In this document: one piece after another, positions 9,954-21,599 of the stretch
Numbering within the stretch: position 1 is the first letter of the stretch
Layout of the letters: each line of letters begins with the position of its first letter
Source of the DNA: Taxillus chinensis
Taxonomy: Eukaryota; Streptophyta; Magnoliopsida; Santalales; Loranthaceae
NCBI GenBank assembly: GCA_023512835.1
Contig: CM042087.1
Span: 3,258,021 to 3,322,020, forward strand
Direction of reading: 5' to 3'
Length of the DNA stretch: 64,000 bases
Made by a program: the position numbers and the translations under genes
The notes under the pieces: model-generated
Database searches by the model: none
Told to the model about the DNA's origin: nothing
Seen by the model: only the letters and a program-made list of their open reading frames with translations

Positions 9954-11530
9954 CTTCACTTAAATCACTCAACAATATATCCTCTTTCAGAACATGCACT
10001 ATCCTTTTATTGAAAGTAATAGATTCATACCGAAGTTAATTTTTGATCATACTTACTGCTTAACATGTCCTATGTATCTCGATAAATACCAAAGTTTTTT
10101 TGTGGGAGGATGCTTGCATTTCTCGACTAAAGTTGTTTAAGCTGACATAATTAAAACGGATATGAATAACCTCTTTAGGAATTCATGATTCTAATCTTCA
10201 CTTATCACCACATGATGAATGCTATTTCATATTGATTGTTCTATTAACTTGTCTGGTTGAAGAAATGAAATGGGTTAGCTCGGAATGCTTGGTGATGGTA
10301 CTCATAATCGCATGATCGATTAGCTCCTGAAGTGTAGTTTCTTAATGGATAGACAGGTGATGTTTCAAGATCTCAATTTTTAACATGTAATGCCATTGAG
10401 AGGATCACATGATCTACGGGGGAGAGAAAATGCTTTATTCATCATCTAAGTAATACCCCTCGTATATGTCTCATGACCTCTTTCCTGGATGTGTATCCGA
10501 GGGGGAGTCTATCACCGAGAGGATCGCATGATCTAAGGGGGAGCAATCTTTGTAATACTCCCCTGATATGTCTCGGATGCTCCTTCCACTAAACTATCAC
10601 TTCCGGATCTACCTAGACATGCATTGTTGAATCAGGTATGTGGCATGCAAGGATGTTTTTCTTCCTTCAACCATACATTTTAATCGGATAATCATCTGCT
10701 TACTTCGACATTTGTTCATTTCTACCGTCTCACTCATGAATCCTAAGTTGGAAGATCATATGTTTTTTAATTTATCTCAGCTATCACTGTCGGTATGAAG
10801 GTTTCGCTATGTTGACCTACATGAACTTATGTGTTTATCAGTTGTCATATGCATTTTCTTCAATAATTTGATCGTAATTCACATGTATATGTCTTGTTAC
10901 TATTCTTACATATGCATAAGTTCTATCTCCTTTTAGTTCAGATTATGATGTTCACACTTAGACTATTTGATCCATATCCGTACTAACTCAACCTTGTTAG
11001 TCTACTACTTCTTTAGTTTATTTTTCCAGCTACAGGTTCGATTCACTTTGCACTTCATTGCTCTATCTTGTTTTGATGTCTCGGATTTGAAGTGTTGTGG
11101 TACTTCTTCCTTCCTCGACACCAAGACAGCAAAGGAATCATTCTTTATCAGCACTCACCTTCTACGGACGATCAGTTTATCATCCTGGATATAGTTCACA
11201 CGGACAATATCAAGCCCGGATGAGAGTCGGTTTAATTCCTCTTGACTCTTGGAATTCTCAATTCGCGATAAACCAAGTGATTATCTTACATCGCATCTTT
11301 TTGAGGAGGAATAATGATGGTTCATTAAATGCACGTCTCAAGCCCGGTAATTTGTCTTTTCAAAATTCGGATGTATGAATACAGCTGTCATTATTGAATG
11401 GTTAGCACGGCGGCCACGTCATCGGTTTACTCAATGGTGCTAATACATCAAGTCTAATGACATCGGATTGTCGGTGGATCACCGCTTATCTCGCTTAAAC
11501 CTGAGACCCGTTGGCTTCCACGGAATGGGT
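9954..11530 (+). other. Element A spacer between pol and ORF3, with internal polypurine tracts
   Basis: Noncoding and colinear with 50351-51900 of element C. It contains three purine tracts within 130 bp (CTACGGGGGAGAG at 10417, GAGGGGGAG at 10500, TAAGGGGGAGC at 10534) that resemble the terminal polypurine tract. The rest is AT-rich with no long ORF. Confidence 0.6.
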
Positions 11531-11542
11531 CCTATTTATACC
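11531..11542 (+). promoter_or_regulatory. Candidate internal promoter of ORF3 in element A
   Basis: CCTATTTATACC lies about 120 bp before the ORF3 ATG. It is followed by a telo-box-like AAAACCCTAAACCCT (11583-11597) and a C/T-rich leader, as in plant gene 5' ends. Element C has TTATATG at the same distance from its ATG. Confidence 0.45.
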
Positions 11543-11655
11543 GAACTCTCACGCGAGCACGAGGCTATCGCTTTCACAACTCAAAACCCTAAACCCTCGT
11601 TGTTCTCTATTCACCAAAGACCTCCCCTTCCTTCACCTTCAATCTTCCAATTCCA

Positions 11656-14280
11656 ATGGCATCTCCCGCTCTCTACGGCGTTCTTCTTGGCCATCTTGTC
11701 AATTGGGCCGGCATTTCGACCCTCTGCCTGGCTCGACGAGGTTCGCTCCTTGCTAGCCTCCGGTGGTCTCCCTCGACATCATCTCTGCTCTTGTTGATCT
11801 TCTCATCTCGGACGTCTGATCTTTCTATGAGCACTTCGAATCCAAGTGACCACTCGATTGTCTCTGGTATCCGAGGTAAACCCATTAAGATCACTCCTCA
11901 AGTGATCCATGACGCCTTCCATTTCCCAAGCGGCAGTGATTACCGGCCGAGCGCTCAAACCATGGCTACCGCCATGGGATGTCCCTCTAAAGTGAAGGAA
12001 TACAAGCTGAAGTCTTTTTAAGGCCCCTATCGCTCGTATGGCTACCATACTCGGTCGATGCTTACTAGCTCGCTCTACGGCTCTTGACTCGAGTCCCGTA
12101 CAATTTGCTCCTGGCGATGTACGTGGTCTTTGAGTAATTGCCTCTTGACCAGGGCGATTTTCTTTTTTTGGGTTATGCGGAATGGCAAATGGAATTCGTC
12201 TTTCGGACGGATTCTCTCATAACTTTTCAGACATCTACGCCTCAAGCACTCCTAGGACCAGTTGACGATTCCCTTCCCTGAGAATTTTTACTTTCGTCAT
12301 CTCACCTCCGATGGGACGCTCACCGTCCGCCGTCCTCTTGTCTCTCGTGCACGCGTTGTTGTATCGTAACATCAAGATAGTTCCGTTGGTGACCCCGCCC
12401 CAGCCCGGGTCACGAGGTAAGCTCCACCCATCGGTCTTCACGCATCCGGTCCATTGCCGCTCCGGCACGCTCCCACAATTCACGGCACGGCGTTCGTGCC
12501 GCTCCCGATCTTGTAGGGCCCTCTCGGCCGCCCCCCCATGACACTGTTTCTTCAGCCCCTCCCGATCATGCCCCTACCGTTATCCCTCCTGCTCGCTATC
12601 GCTGGTGCTCCCACACCCACCTCTCCGGTGATCGCTGCCGTTGCTATTGTCATCGCCGACATACCTACCTCTCTTACATACTGCCTCTCCAACACGCATT
12701 GTTGACCCTCAAGACTACCTCGACCATCTTCCCACCGACATTCGACTGATTGCGGGCTCCGTTTTAGTCTCACTCACACCGCCGACGTCCCCCGAATCTG
12801 CTCTCCTGGGTGTATTACACCAAACATACCCAAACCCCGGAAGCTATGATTCTTTGGAACTCGATCACGGTTTTCTCATGCCGTCTCGCCGAGCCGCACC
12901 TCCAACTGCTGCTGCCTCTTCGGACCTGCTCACGATGCACGGACTCCTATCCCTGCCGAGGCTGGTCCCTCATCTCCTATGGACATTTCCCTCATTGACC
13001 TCTCCGGTCATAGTGGCTCCGCTACACCTACTACTACCGTTGTTCCCTCCTCGTTCTCTCCACCTGCCGACTCCTCCGCCCCGCGCACTCCTACACCTCT
13101 ACATGCGGGGGAGTCCTCCAAGGCTCCTGCCTTTAGCCTTGGGCGTCCCTCCTTTGCCACGATCCTGTCGAAGTCGCGGTCTCTGCTCGGCTAGATCTTA
13201 TTGCGGAGGCCAATCGCTCTCGGGCCCAGGTTATTGCTAATAAAGTTGATGAAATCAGGTCCCGGATCCTCTCCGCTCTCTCCAACTCCTCTCTCTCACC
13301 TGGATCGGAAGTTGGACCTTATTGCCCAATCTATTTCGGGCCTCTCCACTTCTGTCCGAGATCTGACTTAGGTTGTGGGTCATCCCTCTCGCCCTCCTTG
13401 CCGATTTGCCAAACAGGGGGAGAATGCCCCATCCGATCCATCCGCTTACTCTTCCTCCGGGCCTCTCGGTTCCCAAACGCAGCCGATTCTCTGGACCGTT
13501 CGGGCTGCTCCAGCTCTTTCGACCGTCCCAGCTCCTCTACTACAAGCACCCTCCTTATCCGCTTAGGCTCCGCAAGTCACGTTTCTCCCATCATATGCGG
13601 AATTGGACCCATATGATACAGATGGGCATGTACATGCAGCCATGTTAGCATATGCGAGTGCTGCTCCCTCTACCCCAAAAAGGTTTTTGTCATCTCTGTC
13701 CCCTTTCTCCCCCAGAAGACATAAGCACCCTACTATCGGAGAAAGGACAGTTCTCCACTGTGGAAATTGACAACTTCACCTTGGCGGTGAAGGAAAAGAT
13801 GAGGTTGTTCCCCTACCTTGTTGGCTTGATCACTACCTTCCTGAAATGGACTTCCTTCGGACCCTCATCAATGGAACAACTAAGAACAAGGAAGCCATGG
13901 AAAGATCATACAACTATTCTCATTCCATATAGGATCGGCACTCGTCATTACATGCTCGCAGTCTTCTCCATCAAGGACAAGAGAGTTGTTCGCATGACTC
14001 TCATCAGGTTATGGGACATCAGATGAGAAGAAGCCAACTTGGACCATTGCTCCGGACTCGTCGGATGCCGTCGGACGGAATGGACTCTTCGAATCAATTG
14101 GCCAACCTCCATTGCCTCCCAATACTTTTCTCAATTCGATAATTCTGGGCAAAGGAGAAGTTCCCCAACAACCTGACTGGAGAAAGCTGTGGAGCCTATG
14201 TCTCATTACTTTATTAGGCACATTTTGAAGTATGATCCTAACTGGAATTATTTTTTCCAATGCACTAAAGAATAGCCTAA
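11656..14280 (+). pseudogene. Element A ORF3: plant transposon-like N-terminus plus Ulp1-like protease (decayed)
   Basis: The start ATG at 11656 aligns with the ORF3 start of C (52023): MASPALYGVLLGHLVNW against MAPRIFFSGVTPGHLVDW. The N-terminal part has GKPIKITPQVIHDAFHFP, matching the GESIVITPAVLRAALHLP of C. A long Pro/Ser-rich linker follows (about 12300-13570). The C-terminal Ulp1/C48-like part starts near 13700. It keeps ILIPYRIGTRHYMLAVFSI with the probable catalytic His, and the Cys in GESCGAYV (about 14167). A one-base insertion just before that Cys and several other shifts make it non-functional. The role in the element is unknown; de-SUMOylation or de-ubiquitination is only inferred from the family. 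Confidence 0.65.
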
Positions 14281-14473
14281 GCGGCTAAGGGAGCAGCAAC
14301 AACTAAAATCTTCAAGTACAGTAAGCTTTACATTTCTTAGTATAACTTTTGTACTAAGGCATACTTTGTATTACGGTTGGTGACATAGTGGAAATTTCTT
14401 TTGTTTATCCTTATCTCTATGTATATCTTGCTGCCTAACTGGATCGGATTACAAAGGGTTTGGCATATCCATA

Positions 14474-14483
14474 TTGGGGGAGA
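14474..14483 (+). other. Polypurine tract of element A
   Basis: TTGGGGGAGA one base before the 3' LTR; the same tract precedes the 3' LTR of C. Primes plus-strand DNA synthesis. Confidence 0.85.
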
Positions 14484-14484
14484 T

Positions 14485-15407
14485 TGTTGGATCAAACCTA
14501 GAATTTGGATGATGCGGACCAAACCCTATGGAATTTGATTTAAGATATTTCATGTTTATTCTAAGTCTATACGGAAGATAAAACTTTAATCCGGACCTAC
14601 TTCGTAAGAGCAAAGCAAAGGACAGGATATATAATCCTGATCCGGATTGTCATGAGTGTCGTCAAACACTTGGTAAATAACCAAGTCTTCATCCGGAGTA
14701 AGGACTCTCCGTACGGACTAATCACTCGACAAAACGACTAAGGAATCCATGCATTTATTATTGATTGGACTAAGTCACTTTATGCGAGAATGAGAATCCG
14801 AGTCTACACCTCGTACGGAGAAGAGAGATTTATTGCGGAGTAAGAAATGACCGATGCAGAGTAAGGACAACCGATGCGGAATAAGGAATCCGAATCATTA
14901 CTCAAGCGGAGTAAGGAACTCACGCAGAGTAAGGAAGCGCTAATGTGGAATAAGGATTCTGCATATTTACCTCCTGCGGAGTAAGGAAGCGCTAACACGG
15001 AATAACGATTTCAGGACTTCATATACACGGAGTAAGCAACAACTAACACGGAGTAAGGATCCGAGCCTCGTTGATACGGAGTAAGGATCCGAGCCTCGTT
15101 GATACGGAGTAAGGAAATCTATACCAGACTAAAAAGACGCTACTTCAACTTATTCATACCGCATTTATGATATCGCTCTTGTGTTCGATGTAAGACAAAC
15201 TCATTGAAGATCTAAACTGTCCTACATGTGGAGCACTTGGAGATGTGGATGCAGTCCCAAATGCAATTGGAATCAAGCGAATTCAATTCACTTATGCTTC
15301 CAATATTTTGAGCTCCACATCCGAAGCAGTTATAGCGAAGCATTTTCCGAGAAGAACTTAATGTTGACATAGTGCTCGAAAAATACACTTCCAAGTTAGA
15401 TTCCTAG

Positions 15408-15442
<35 letters not shown>

Positions 15443-15741
15443 GTAGTGTTGTACATTAAAACACAGCGAAAATACAAAAGAAAGAACCGATACGCACGTG
15501 AGCTTATAGAGATTATAAACGCTAGTGTGTGTAATCGTAAAACCGAGTGCTATTGTAATAAGTCGTAATTGCTGCTTATTTTGTTGTAATTATCTTCAGA
15601 TAATAAAGCAAAATACTTTCACTATCTGGTTATCTTCCGCACCGATTTTACTCCTTTTAACCAGATTGTGCTATACCTGTGAAATCAAAAGAGTTTTGAT
15701 TTGAGCCTATTCACTCCCCTCTAGGCTCTTAGGGACCAACA
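14485..15741 (+). repeat. 3' LTR of copia element A
   Basis: 1257 bp, TGTTGG...CCAACA, colinear with the 5' LTR. It differs by scattered mostly C/T and A/G changes, by an extra GGAGTAAGG-containing unit near 15060-15110, and by an expanded TA run (15412-15440) at the TATA site. Confidence 0.95.
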
Positions 15742-16304
15742 CCAACAAAACTACACCACCATTGAAAAGGAACCGCTGGCGTGGTGTATGGATGTAACAA
15801 ATTTAGACCCCATCTCATTGGGTCTAAGGTGGTTGTTTTTACCGACCATGCGGCCATAAAATATTTATTTGCTAAAAAGGAAGCTAAGCCATGCTTGATT
15901 AGGTGGGTACTCCTTTTATAGGAATTTGATCTTGAAATTAAAGACACAAAGGGAGCCCTGAATTCTGTGGCTGATCACCTCTCCCGTGTGGAGAATGCAC
16001 CTAAGTCTCTCGCCCATTTTAGATGACTTTCCTGATGAGAAGGTGTTTGAGGTGAGCCAGCTTCCTTGGTTTGCTGATATAGCAAATTATTTAGCCACCG
16101 GGTTCATACCAAAGCAATTGGACTACCACCAGCGAAAAAGATTAGTAGTGGATGCTAAGAAATACAATTGGGAAGACCCTATTCTCTATAGGCGGTGTCT
16201 TGATCAAGTCATTAGAAGGTGTGTCCCTGAGGGGGAGATAGATGACATAATACACCATTGTCATGCATCACATTATGGGGGCCACTTTGGGGTGCAGAGA
16301 ACGG
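15742..16304 (+). pseudogene. Athila-like element E, RNase H and start of integrase
   Basis: Continues the frame broken at 1517. With one early frame change it reads the RNase H blocks [20 protein letters not shown] and [24 protein letters not shown] at 15919-15921 replaces the Gln codon seen in D ([12 protein letters not shown]). From 15986 it is open through the integrase zinc-binding region (RRCVPEGEIDDIIHHCH, then HYGGHFGVQRT). It is cut after 16304 by element D and resumes at 29684. The last five bases, AACGG, are the D target duplication. Confidence 0.9.
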
Positions 16305-17827
16305 TGACCCGTATAAATTGTGTCTATAGGTTTTGCAGCAAGTGCACCGGTCAAGTAATAAAATTGAGTATTGTGACTCAGGTTGTCGAACCCATAGGGA
16401 GGTAGCTAATCTTGTTAAGCGGCAAGCACTAAGCTAACAAGTTAATTTTATGTCCGGACAATTGATTTTTGTTGTGCAAATATTTTGAACGAAAAGAGAT
16501 TAAATCAGAATGTTAGCAAGCTATTGGTATAGAAATTTCAGGTGATTAAGGATCTAGGGTCACAATGTTTACTACCCAATCGATTGTAATAGTCTAGTTA
16601 TGGCTCTTATTCTTGATTTATGTTCTAGTTCATGATCATGTTGATTATCTCCTACCTATCTTACATTTGGTCCATCCTAAGATGGATTTAAGGCTTTTAT
16701 CCGATTTGGTCCATGTGAATAAAAGTGATCAAGGTAGATAAACAATCTAATAGTTGCAGACTTGGTCCATCATGCAATATTAAATCTAATTCACTAGTGT
16801 TCCACCCTAGACAAGGGCTAAGATTACCTAATTATGCATAAACTAGGCATTTCCATTCAAGCAAGTGAATTAAACAAGAACTGAATTCTATTTTATTGAA
16901 CAACCATAACCAAACTGACTACAATTTATTGGGGGCTACATTGCTCCCCTAGACTAACAAGACTACTCCATAATCATGACAAAAACAATAACAATCACAT
17001 GAAAGGACATGATTACAGTACCAGGACAATAAAGGAAGACCCCAAGATGAACCAGGACTCCAGCCTCCAAAGACTCCGGCGTCTGCTGCCCAAACTCACT
17101 CCTTGCCGAGGATAATCCAATCTTTTTAGCAACGGCTACAGCTCTTTTCGGAACTCAGATCAGATTCTCTCCCTCAAGATGATTTACAATGCCTCCAAAG
17201 ACCCCTATTTATAGGATTTAGTGGGCCAAATTAGGGTTACAAAAGATGTTCCCTAATTATAAATGTGGTCGCAGCCAAAACGACGTCGTTTTGGTTAGTG
17301 ACACTATTCAACGTTCTAGGCTCAATAACACCCAAACTACTCCGAATTTGACCCCAGTTCTTTAGAGGAAAAAGATTAAAAAAACAAAACACATCATTTG
17401 GAGCTGAAAAAAAGCTTGCACGCGAGAATGCACATGAGAAGACCCTTTTCACGTGCGGCTCCAAATCATCCCAAATTTGCTCCAAAGCTTCCTCTTGAGT
17501 TGTAGAAGGCATCTAAGCAATAAAATCCTTGCACGTGAGAATGCACGTGAGAAAGCCTTTTCACGTGCACCTTGATTTTGCCTTCATTTTGTTTCCATCT
17601 TCTTCCTATAGCTTCCTGTTGAGTGTATGGAGTGATCTAGCCAAGGTGTGTGGGAAAAGGTTGCTCCAAAACCTGCCAAAAACACTCAAAAAGTACCACT
17701 ATACACCAAACAGGGTCTTCCTAGGGGTTAGAGAAAATATGTGTAAAATATCATGCAAATAGGTACAAAACATACTCTAAAACACTCTAAATAAGGCCTA
17801 GGATAACGGCATAAATGCACGTTATCA
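16305..17827 (-). repeat. 3' LTR of element D
   Basis: 1523 bp, minus strand TGATAACG to GGGTCA. It has the intact palindrome CCAAAACGACGTCGTTTTGG (17275-17294) and a TATA box CTATAAATAGG (near 17203-17213). Confidence 0.95.
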
Positions 17828-17846
17828 AATTCCCCCCACACTTGAA
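17828..17846 (-). other. Polypurine tract of element D
   Basis: On the minus strand CAAGTGTGGGGGGAATT lies immediately before the 3' LTR, a typical Athila-type polypurine tract. Confidence 0.85.
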
Positions 17847-19123
17847 CCTTTGCTTGCCCTCAAGCAAAAAAGAAACAAAAACACATCAAACGGAAAAGAA
17901 AGAATAAACTAACAAACAAGAGAGGCATGGTTTCCCAAGACATACAATTCTATCATGATGAAGTAGACATTCCAATAGCTAAAAATGAATCACAAGTTAA
18001 TCGAAACATGCCCTTACTATCAAGTCCAACAACCATGTAATATGATTACTAACAGTTCGAGATAGAAGCAAACATGCAAGGATAAAATGAAACTTAGCTC
18101 CCCCTGAGAGTCCTTACCAAAGTTAGAGCAGCCTCACTCAAATATAACTTTCTTTTCTCTCCTCTCATGCCTTACTATCAATGCCTAACAGCTAAGGATC
18201 TACTCTTACACTCACTACTAGCTATTGATTAAGTTTTTGCCATGTAAACATGAGAGACCCCCCATTGTGCTCGTCAAGGAAAAACACACCTACTAGTCTA
18301 CTTTTTTTTTTTTGCAACTCACACACTCTGCTTTGCCCAATGAACTCACACTCTATTCTAATGACTGATAAAACACATCTTGAGCCAAAGAATTGAGCTC
18401 ACAACTCAGCCATTATGGCTTTTATTCTACAAAACTTTTGTTTTTTTTGTTTTTTTTTTGTTTTTTTTAACCACACTTCTTTTAAATAATAACCTTACAA
18501 GGTTGTATTTTATGCTCTCCCTTGATGGATTATTCACTTTGCTATTTTCCTCACACATCCCTTTGTTGCACATAAGCAAGCAATATTTTTTTTTAAACAA
18601 AGCTAAGCTGAAATACTTGAATCACTAACACCATACCAAATCTTGGGCCATGAACAGGTACTTTCTTATGCCTAAGTAACTCCAACCATTAAATAGCTAG
18701 TAATGAACATTAAGAGCGAATTGGTAACCCAATAACCCATAAAATACACTCAAAAGCAAGATAATGGTGCTCTCAAAAAGTATATGCCTATTCTGCACTC
18801 AACTTCAGGGTTTACAAAGCTCATCCTAACATAACATGCTCACTTACTATTCAAATGTTAGCTCCAAAATCATGGTGATATCATACAAAAAGTAAAGATA
18901 TGCTCAACTAATTTCTAACACAACTTAATGATTGAAACATCTATATCACAACAAGATACTAAGGTGGTCAATATAGTTAACCAGGAATTTGCATACCTTG
19001 GTAGCCATGCACCTCACAGGCAAAATATACATTCACAAGCAAAAACATAAAATAAAAATAAAGCATGCATGCAAACAAACAAGCAACCGGTTCAAGGGAA
19101 ACCCCCCCCCCCCCCCCCAACAC
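17847..19123 (-). other. Noncoding 3' region of element D
   Basis: About 1.3 kb between ORF3 and the polypurine tract, AT-rich, with poly(T)/poly(A) runs (18301-18314, 18435-18470) and a 17-base C run near 19102. It is colinear with 38094-39254 of element E. No sense ORF is seen; an antisense ORF is listed separately. Confidence 0.75.
18380..18628 (+). other. Antisense ORF in the 3' region of element D
   Basis: An 82-codon ORF running opposite to the element, strongly hydrophobic (Phe/Leu-rich, one possible membrane segment). It contains TLLLNNNLTRLYFMLSLDG. Element E has a related antisense ORF at 38840-39073. Conservation may simply reflect DNA similarity between the two elements. Coding status is doubtful. 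Confidence 0.25.
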
Positions 19124-21505
19124 TTAAACGATGCGATGCCCTCGGAGCATGGGAAAAAGAAAAAGGGAGAAGACCGTTACCTGGTTGGTGGGTACGCCGT
19201 AGTAGAAGATAACATGGGCCACCATTCTTCTAAGACGTGCGACAAAGTCAGCCGATGTTTCTCCTGTGAGCGCCCAAGTATCCTTATGTTGCAACAGAGC
19301 TACCAAATAATAGCGAGACAAAAATCCCACAACTGAATTGATCAGGTTATTGGGGAAGCTCCATTTCATTAAAATGCACCAATGGAAACTTGGATGTCAA
19401 CAACCCTTCTTTTTCGAGTGCGTTTTTTGATTTTTTTTAAGAAACCATGGACGAGCTTCTTCTTTCGTGTGGAAAACCCATGGGCTTGGCTCGGGTCATA
19501 AAGGACGGCATGGCCCATACTCAGGTCCAACCGCAAGAGTACAAAATGTCGATCAAGGAGGACCGATATAAGAACCTCATGGACCTGGTGCCAAGAGCGA
19601 TGTCCTTCTGCTGCTCCATTCATCCGCCGGTGGAAAATGTGCTCCTCTAACGGCTGCTCATATATCTCACACAGCATGATAGAAGTGTCTTGAGCCATAG
19701 GGTAGTCGTTGGGCTCGGCCTCCACCACGTGTCGCATCGTACGGTAGAATAAGTCAACGTTATCGGAAGATAAATACTCATCGGCTAGGATACGCTGCAA
19801 ATAAGATGACGTGAAGACTTATGAATCACGCGTAAAACGCGCTTGCAAGGTGTCTCCATAAGTAAATCGCTAAAAAGCAGCTGTGGCATCAGCGATGGAG
19901 AGGGCCGGATGAAGATGAATATAGATGGGCTCCCCTAGGTTATCTTCCTGGGGGAGCTTCTAATGACGCGCCAGACCACCATTGCAACGGCCGGATTAAG
20001 GGAACTAGGGCCTGTGAAGAGCTAGGCCCTGCTGGTGGTGTGAAATAAACAGGGGGCTCTGGAGGAAAGGGTGGAGTGGCGTAGGGCTCAGCCTCTTGTG
20101 GATCCTGTGGGTACTCCGGTGTCTCTTCGCTATGTACAGCGTCTTCGTTGCACCGGAGGTGACGGTGCGTCAAATGGATCCTCCACAGGAGGTGTAGGAG
20201 TTTTCTTCTTCTTCTTCCCCAGGGCCTTCCAGATCTTACCAAGCAGACCTTTGACTTCCTTTTGTTCCTTGAGGATGAGAGTTTGATTTTTCTTCAAGCA
20301 GCCCGATCTCCTGGACGGTTTTCGCTTGTGCCTCTTGGAGTTGAGCGGTTTGCCTCCGTAAATCTTCATAAGAAGCAGCAGGAGTTGGTTCCGAGGCTTC
20401 CCATGGTCGGGCAGATGGACGAGAGGTTGCTTGTTGGTCTTGAGCGATGTACTCAAGCAACTCATCCAGCCGAAGTCTTGTGATGTGGCCATTAGTGAAG
20501 GCCCGATTAAGAACGTCGGCTTCACTGATAACTTGGCCACCGAAGCCTTGGAAGAAATTATAGACTTCCTCCTTGTGAACATTGAACCGCATGTACATGG
20601 CAATCACTGAAAGATGTCTTTGTCGGCGGGCATTCATGGGAGTAGAGGTGTCCCTAAACTACGCAGTGGGTCGCTCCATATGTATCTTTGTGACGTGAAG
20701 GCTATGGAGCGACGTGGATCCTGTCTCCCCATTTTCCTTTGTAACTAACGCTTAAGGCACCCTCTGGATGGAGAACTCGTAATCGCAGGTTATCCGGGAA
20801 AACAGTGGGGACTACTTGAGCACTAAGATGACCATATTGATACTGCGAAGCATACTAAGTAGTCGACCATATAAACATTTGTGAATATCCCGTTTCCACA
20901 ATTTAAAAATTTCAGCAGCCCAATCAATGTGTAACGTCGATTGATGCAAAACATAAACTCCAAATGGGACTTAGGGACTGAGTCTACGCCACTAGTCTGT
21001 AGAAAAGTAAGCACCTCCCTACCAAATTGGAAAGGCAACGGTATTTCCCATGAAATCCGTTTTTAGTAAATTGCCAACGTTTCCCAAATTCCTTATTATA
21101 CTGTAAAGCTCTACCATAATATCCTAAATTCAATGCAGGCATTGCATGCATAAGATTTGGCAGATCAAAGAGTCTCGCAACATAGCAAGGGAAATAGAAA
21201 TTAAGACACCTTGAACCTCCCCAATTATCTCATCATCTTCCTCATTGATGTAGACTGAATTATAAAAGTCTAACATGGCAGGGTAATATAGATCACTGCG
21301 AGCGCATACTAACCTTCTCGGTCCCAAAGCTTGCGGCTTGGTCATAACTTCTTCGGTCCAGTCAAGTGTGGAGGACTCCAGGATCTCCCAATCAAGCATA
21401 TTCCCCACGAAAATAGTGTCGGCGTCTCTCAATGCTTGAAGGTATAGAGGTGGCAGAGGCTTCAGGACTGCCTTCTCCTTGGCGGGCTCTCCTTGTGTGC
21501 ACCAT
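19124..21505 (-). pseudogene. Element D ORF3: plant transposon-like protein with a Ulp1-like C-terminus lacking the Cys
   Basis: The start ATG at 21505 (MVHTRRARQGEGS) aligns with MVRTRTSGKEE of element E. The middle has MYMRFNVHKEEVYNFFQGFG, also found in E, then a coiled-coil stretch (LRRQTAQLQEAQAKTVQEIG) and a Pro-rich linker. The C-terminal part (19800 down to 19124) reads RHFVLLRLDLSMGHAVLYDP, where His and Asp are 17 residues apart as in Ulp1/C48 proteases. At the expected active-site Cys position it reads GETSADFVARLRRM with no Cys. Frame changes near 21130, 20640, 20240 and 19370 break it. It could be a former protease now used for binding; function unknown. Confidence 0.6.
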
Positions 21506-21583
21506 GACTAATCGAAAGGAACTTGCTCTCGGCAGGAAGGAAGAGGAAAGTATGAGATGTGAGTTTGAAGCATGGAACCCCTC

Positions 21584-21594
21584 CCTATTTATAG
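21584..21594 (-). promoter_or_regulatory. Candidate internal promoter of ORF3 in element D
   Basis: CTATAAATAGG on the minus strand, about 80-90 bp before the ORF3 ATG and downstream of a CACGTG-rich spacer. Confidence 0.45.
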
Positions 21595-21599
21595 TGATT

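Larger units (their letters stand above)
1518..15741 (+). mobile_element. Copia element A (SIRE-like), full length, with a solo LTR inserted in it
   Basis: This 14.2-kb Ty1/copia element has LTRs of 1223 and 1257 bp with TGTTGG...CCAACA ends, an initiator-Met primer site at 2743, and a polypurine tract at 14474. Gene order is gag, protease, integrase, RT, RNase H, then a long spacer and a third ORF. The 5-bp flanks are CTAAC (1513-1517) and CCAAC (15742-15746), with one mismatch. It lies in the RNase H region of Athila-like E. The two LTRs differ by scattered transitions, so the insertion is not recent. A 1521-bp Athila solo LTR interrupts it at 4778-6298. The SIRE-like label rests on size, the tRNA-Met primer site and the extra 3' ORF. 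Confidence 0.95.

Noticed and set aside
12235..13549. Several minus-strand ORFs of 70-80 codons
   Set aside because: Shadows of the Pro/Ser-rich linker of ORF3 in element A.
17529..17762. 77-codon ORF in the D LTR, repeated at 29384-29617
   Set aside because: Same ORF in both LTRs because they are repeats; it opposes the element and the solo LTR copy does not keep it, so no support as a gene.
19447..20483. Plus-strand ORFs over D ORF3
   Set aside because: Shadows; the minus strand holds the homology to element E ORF3.
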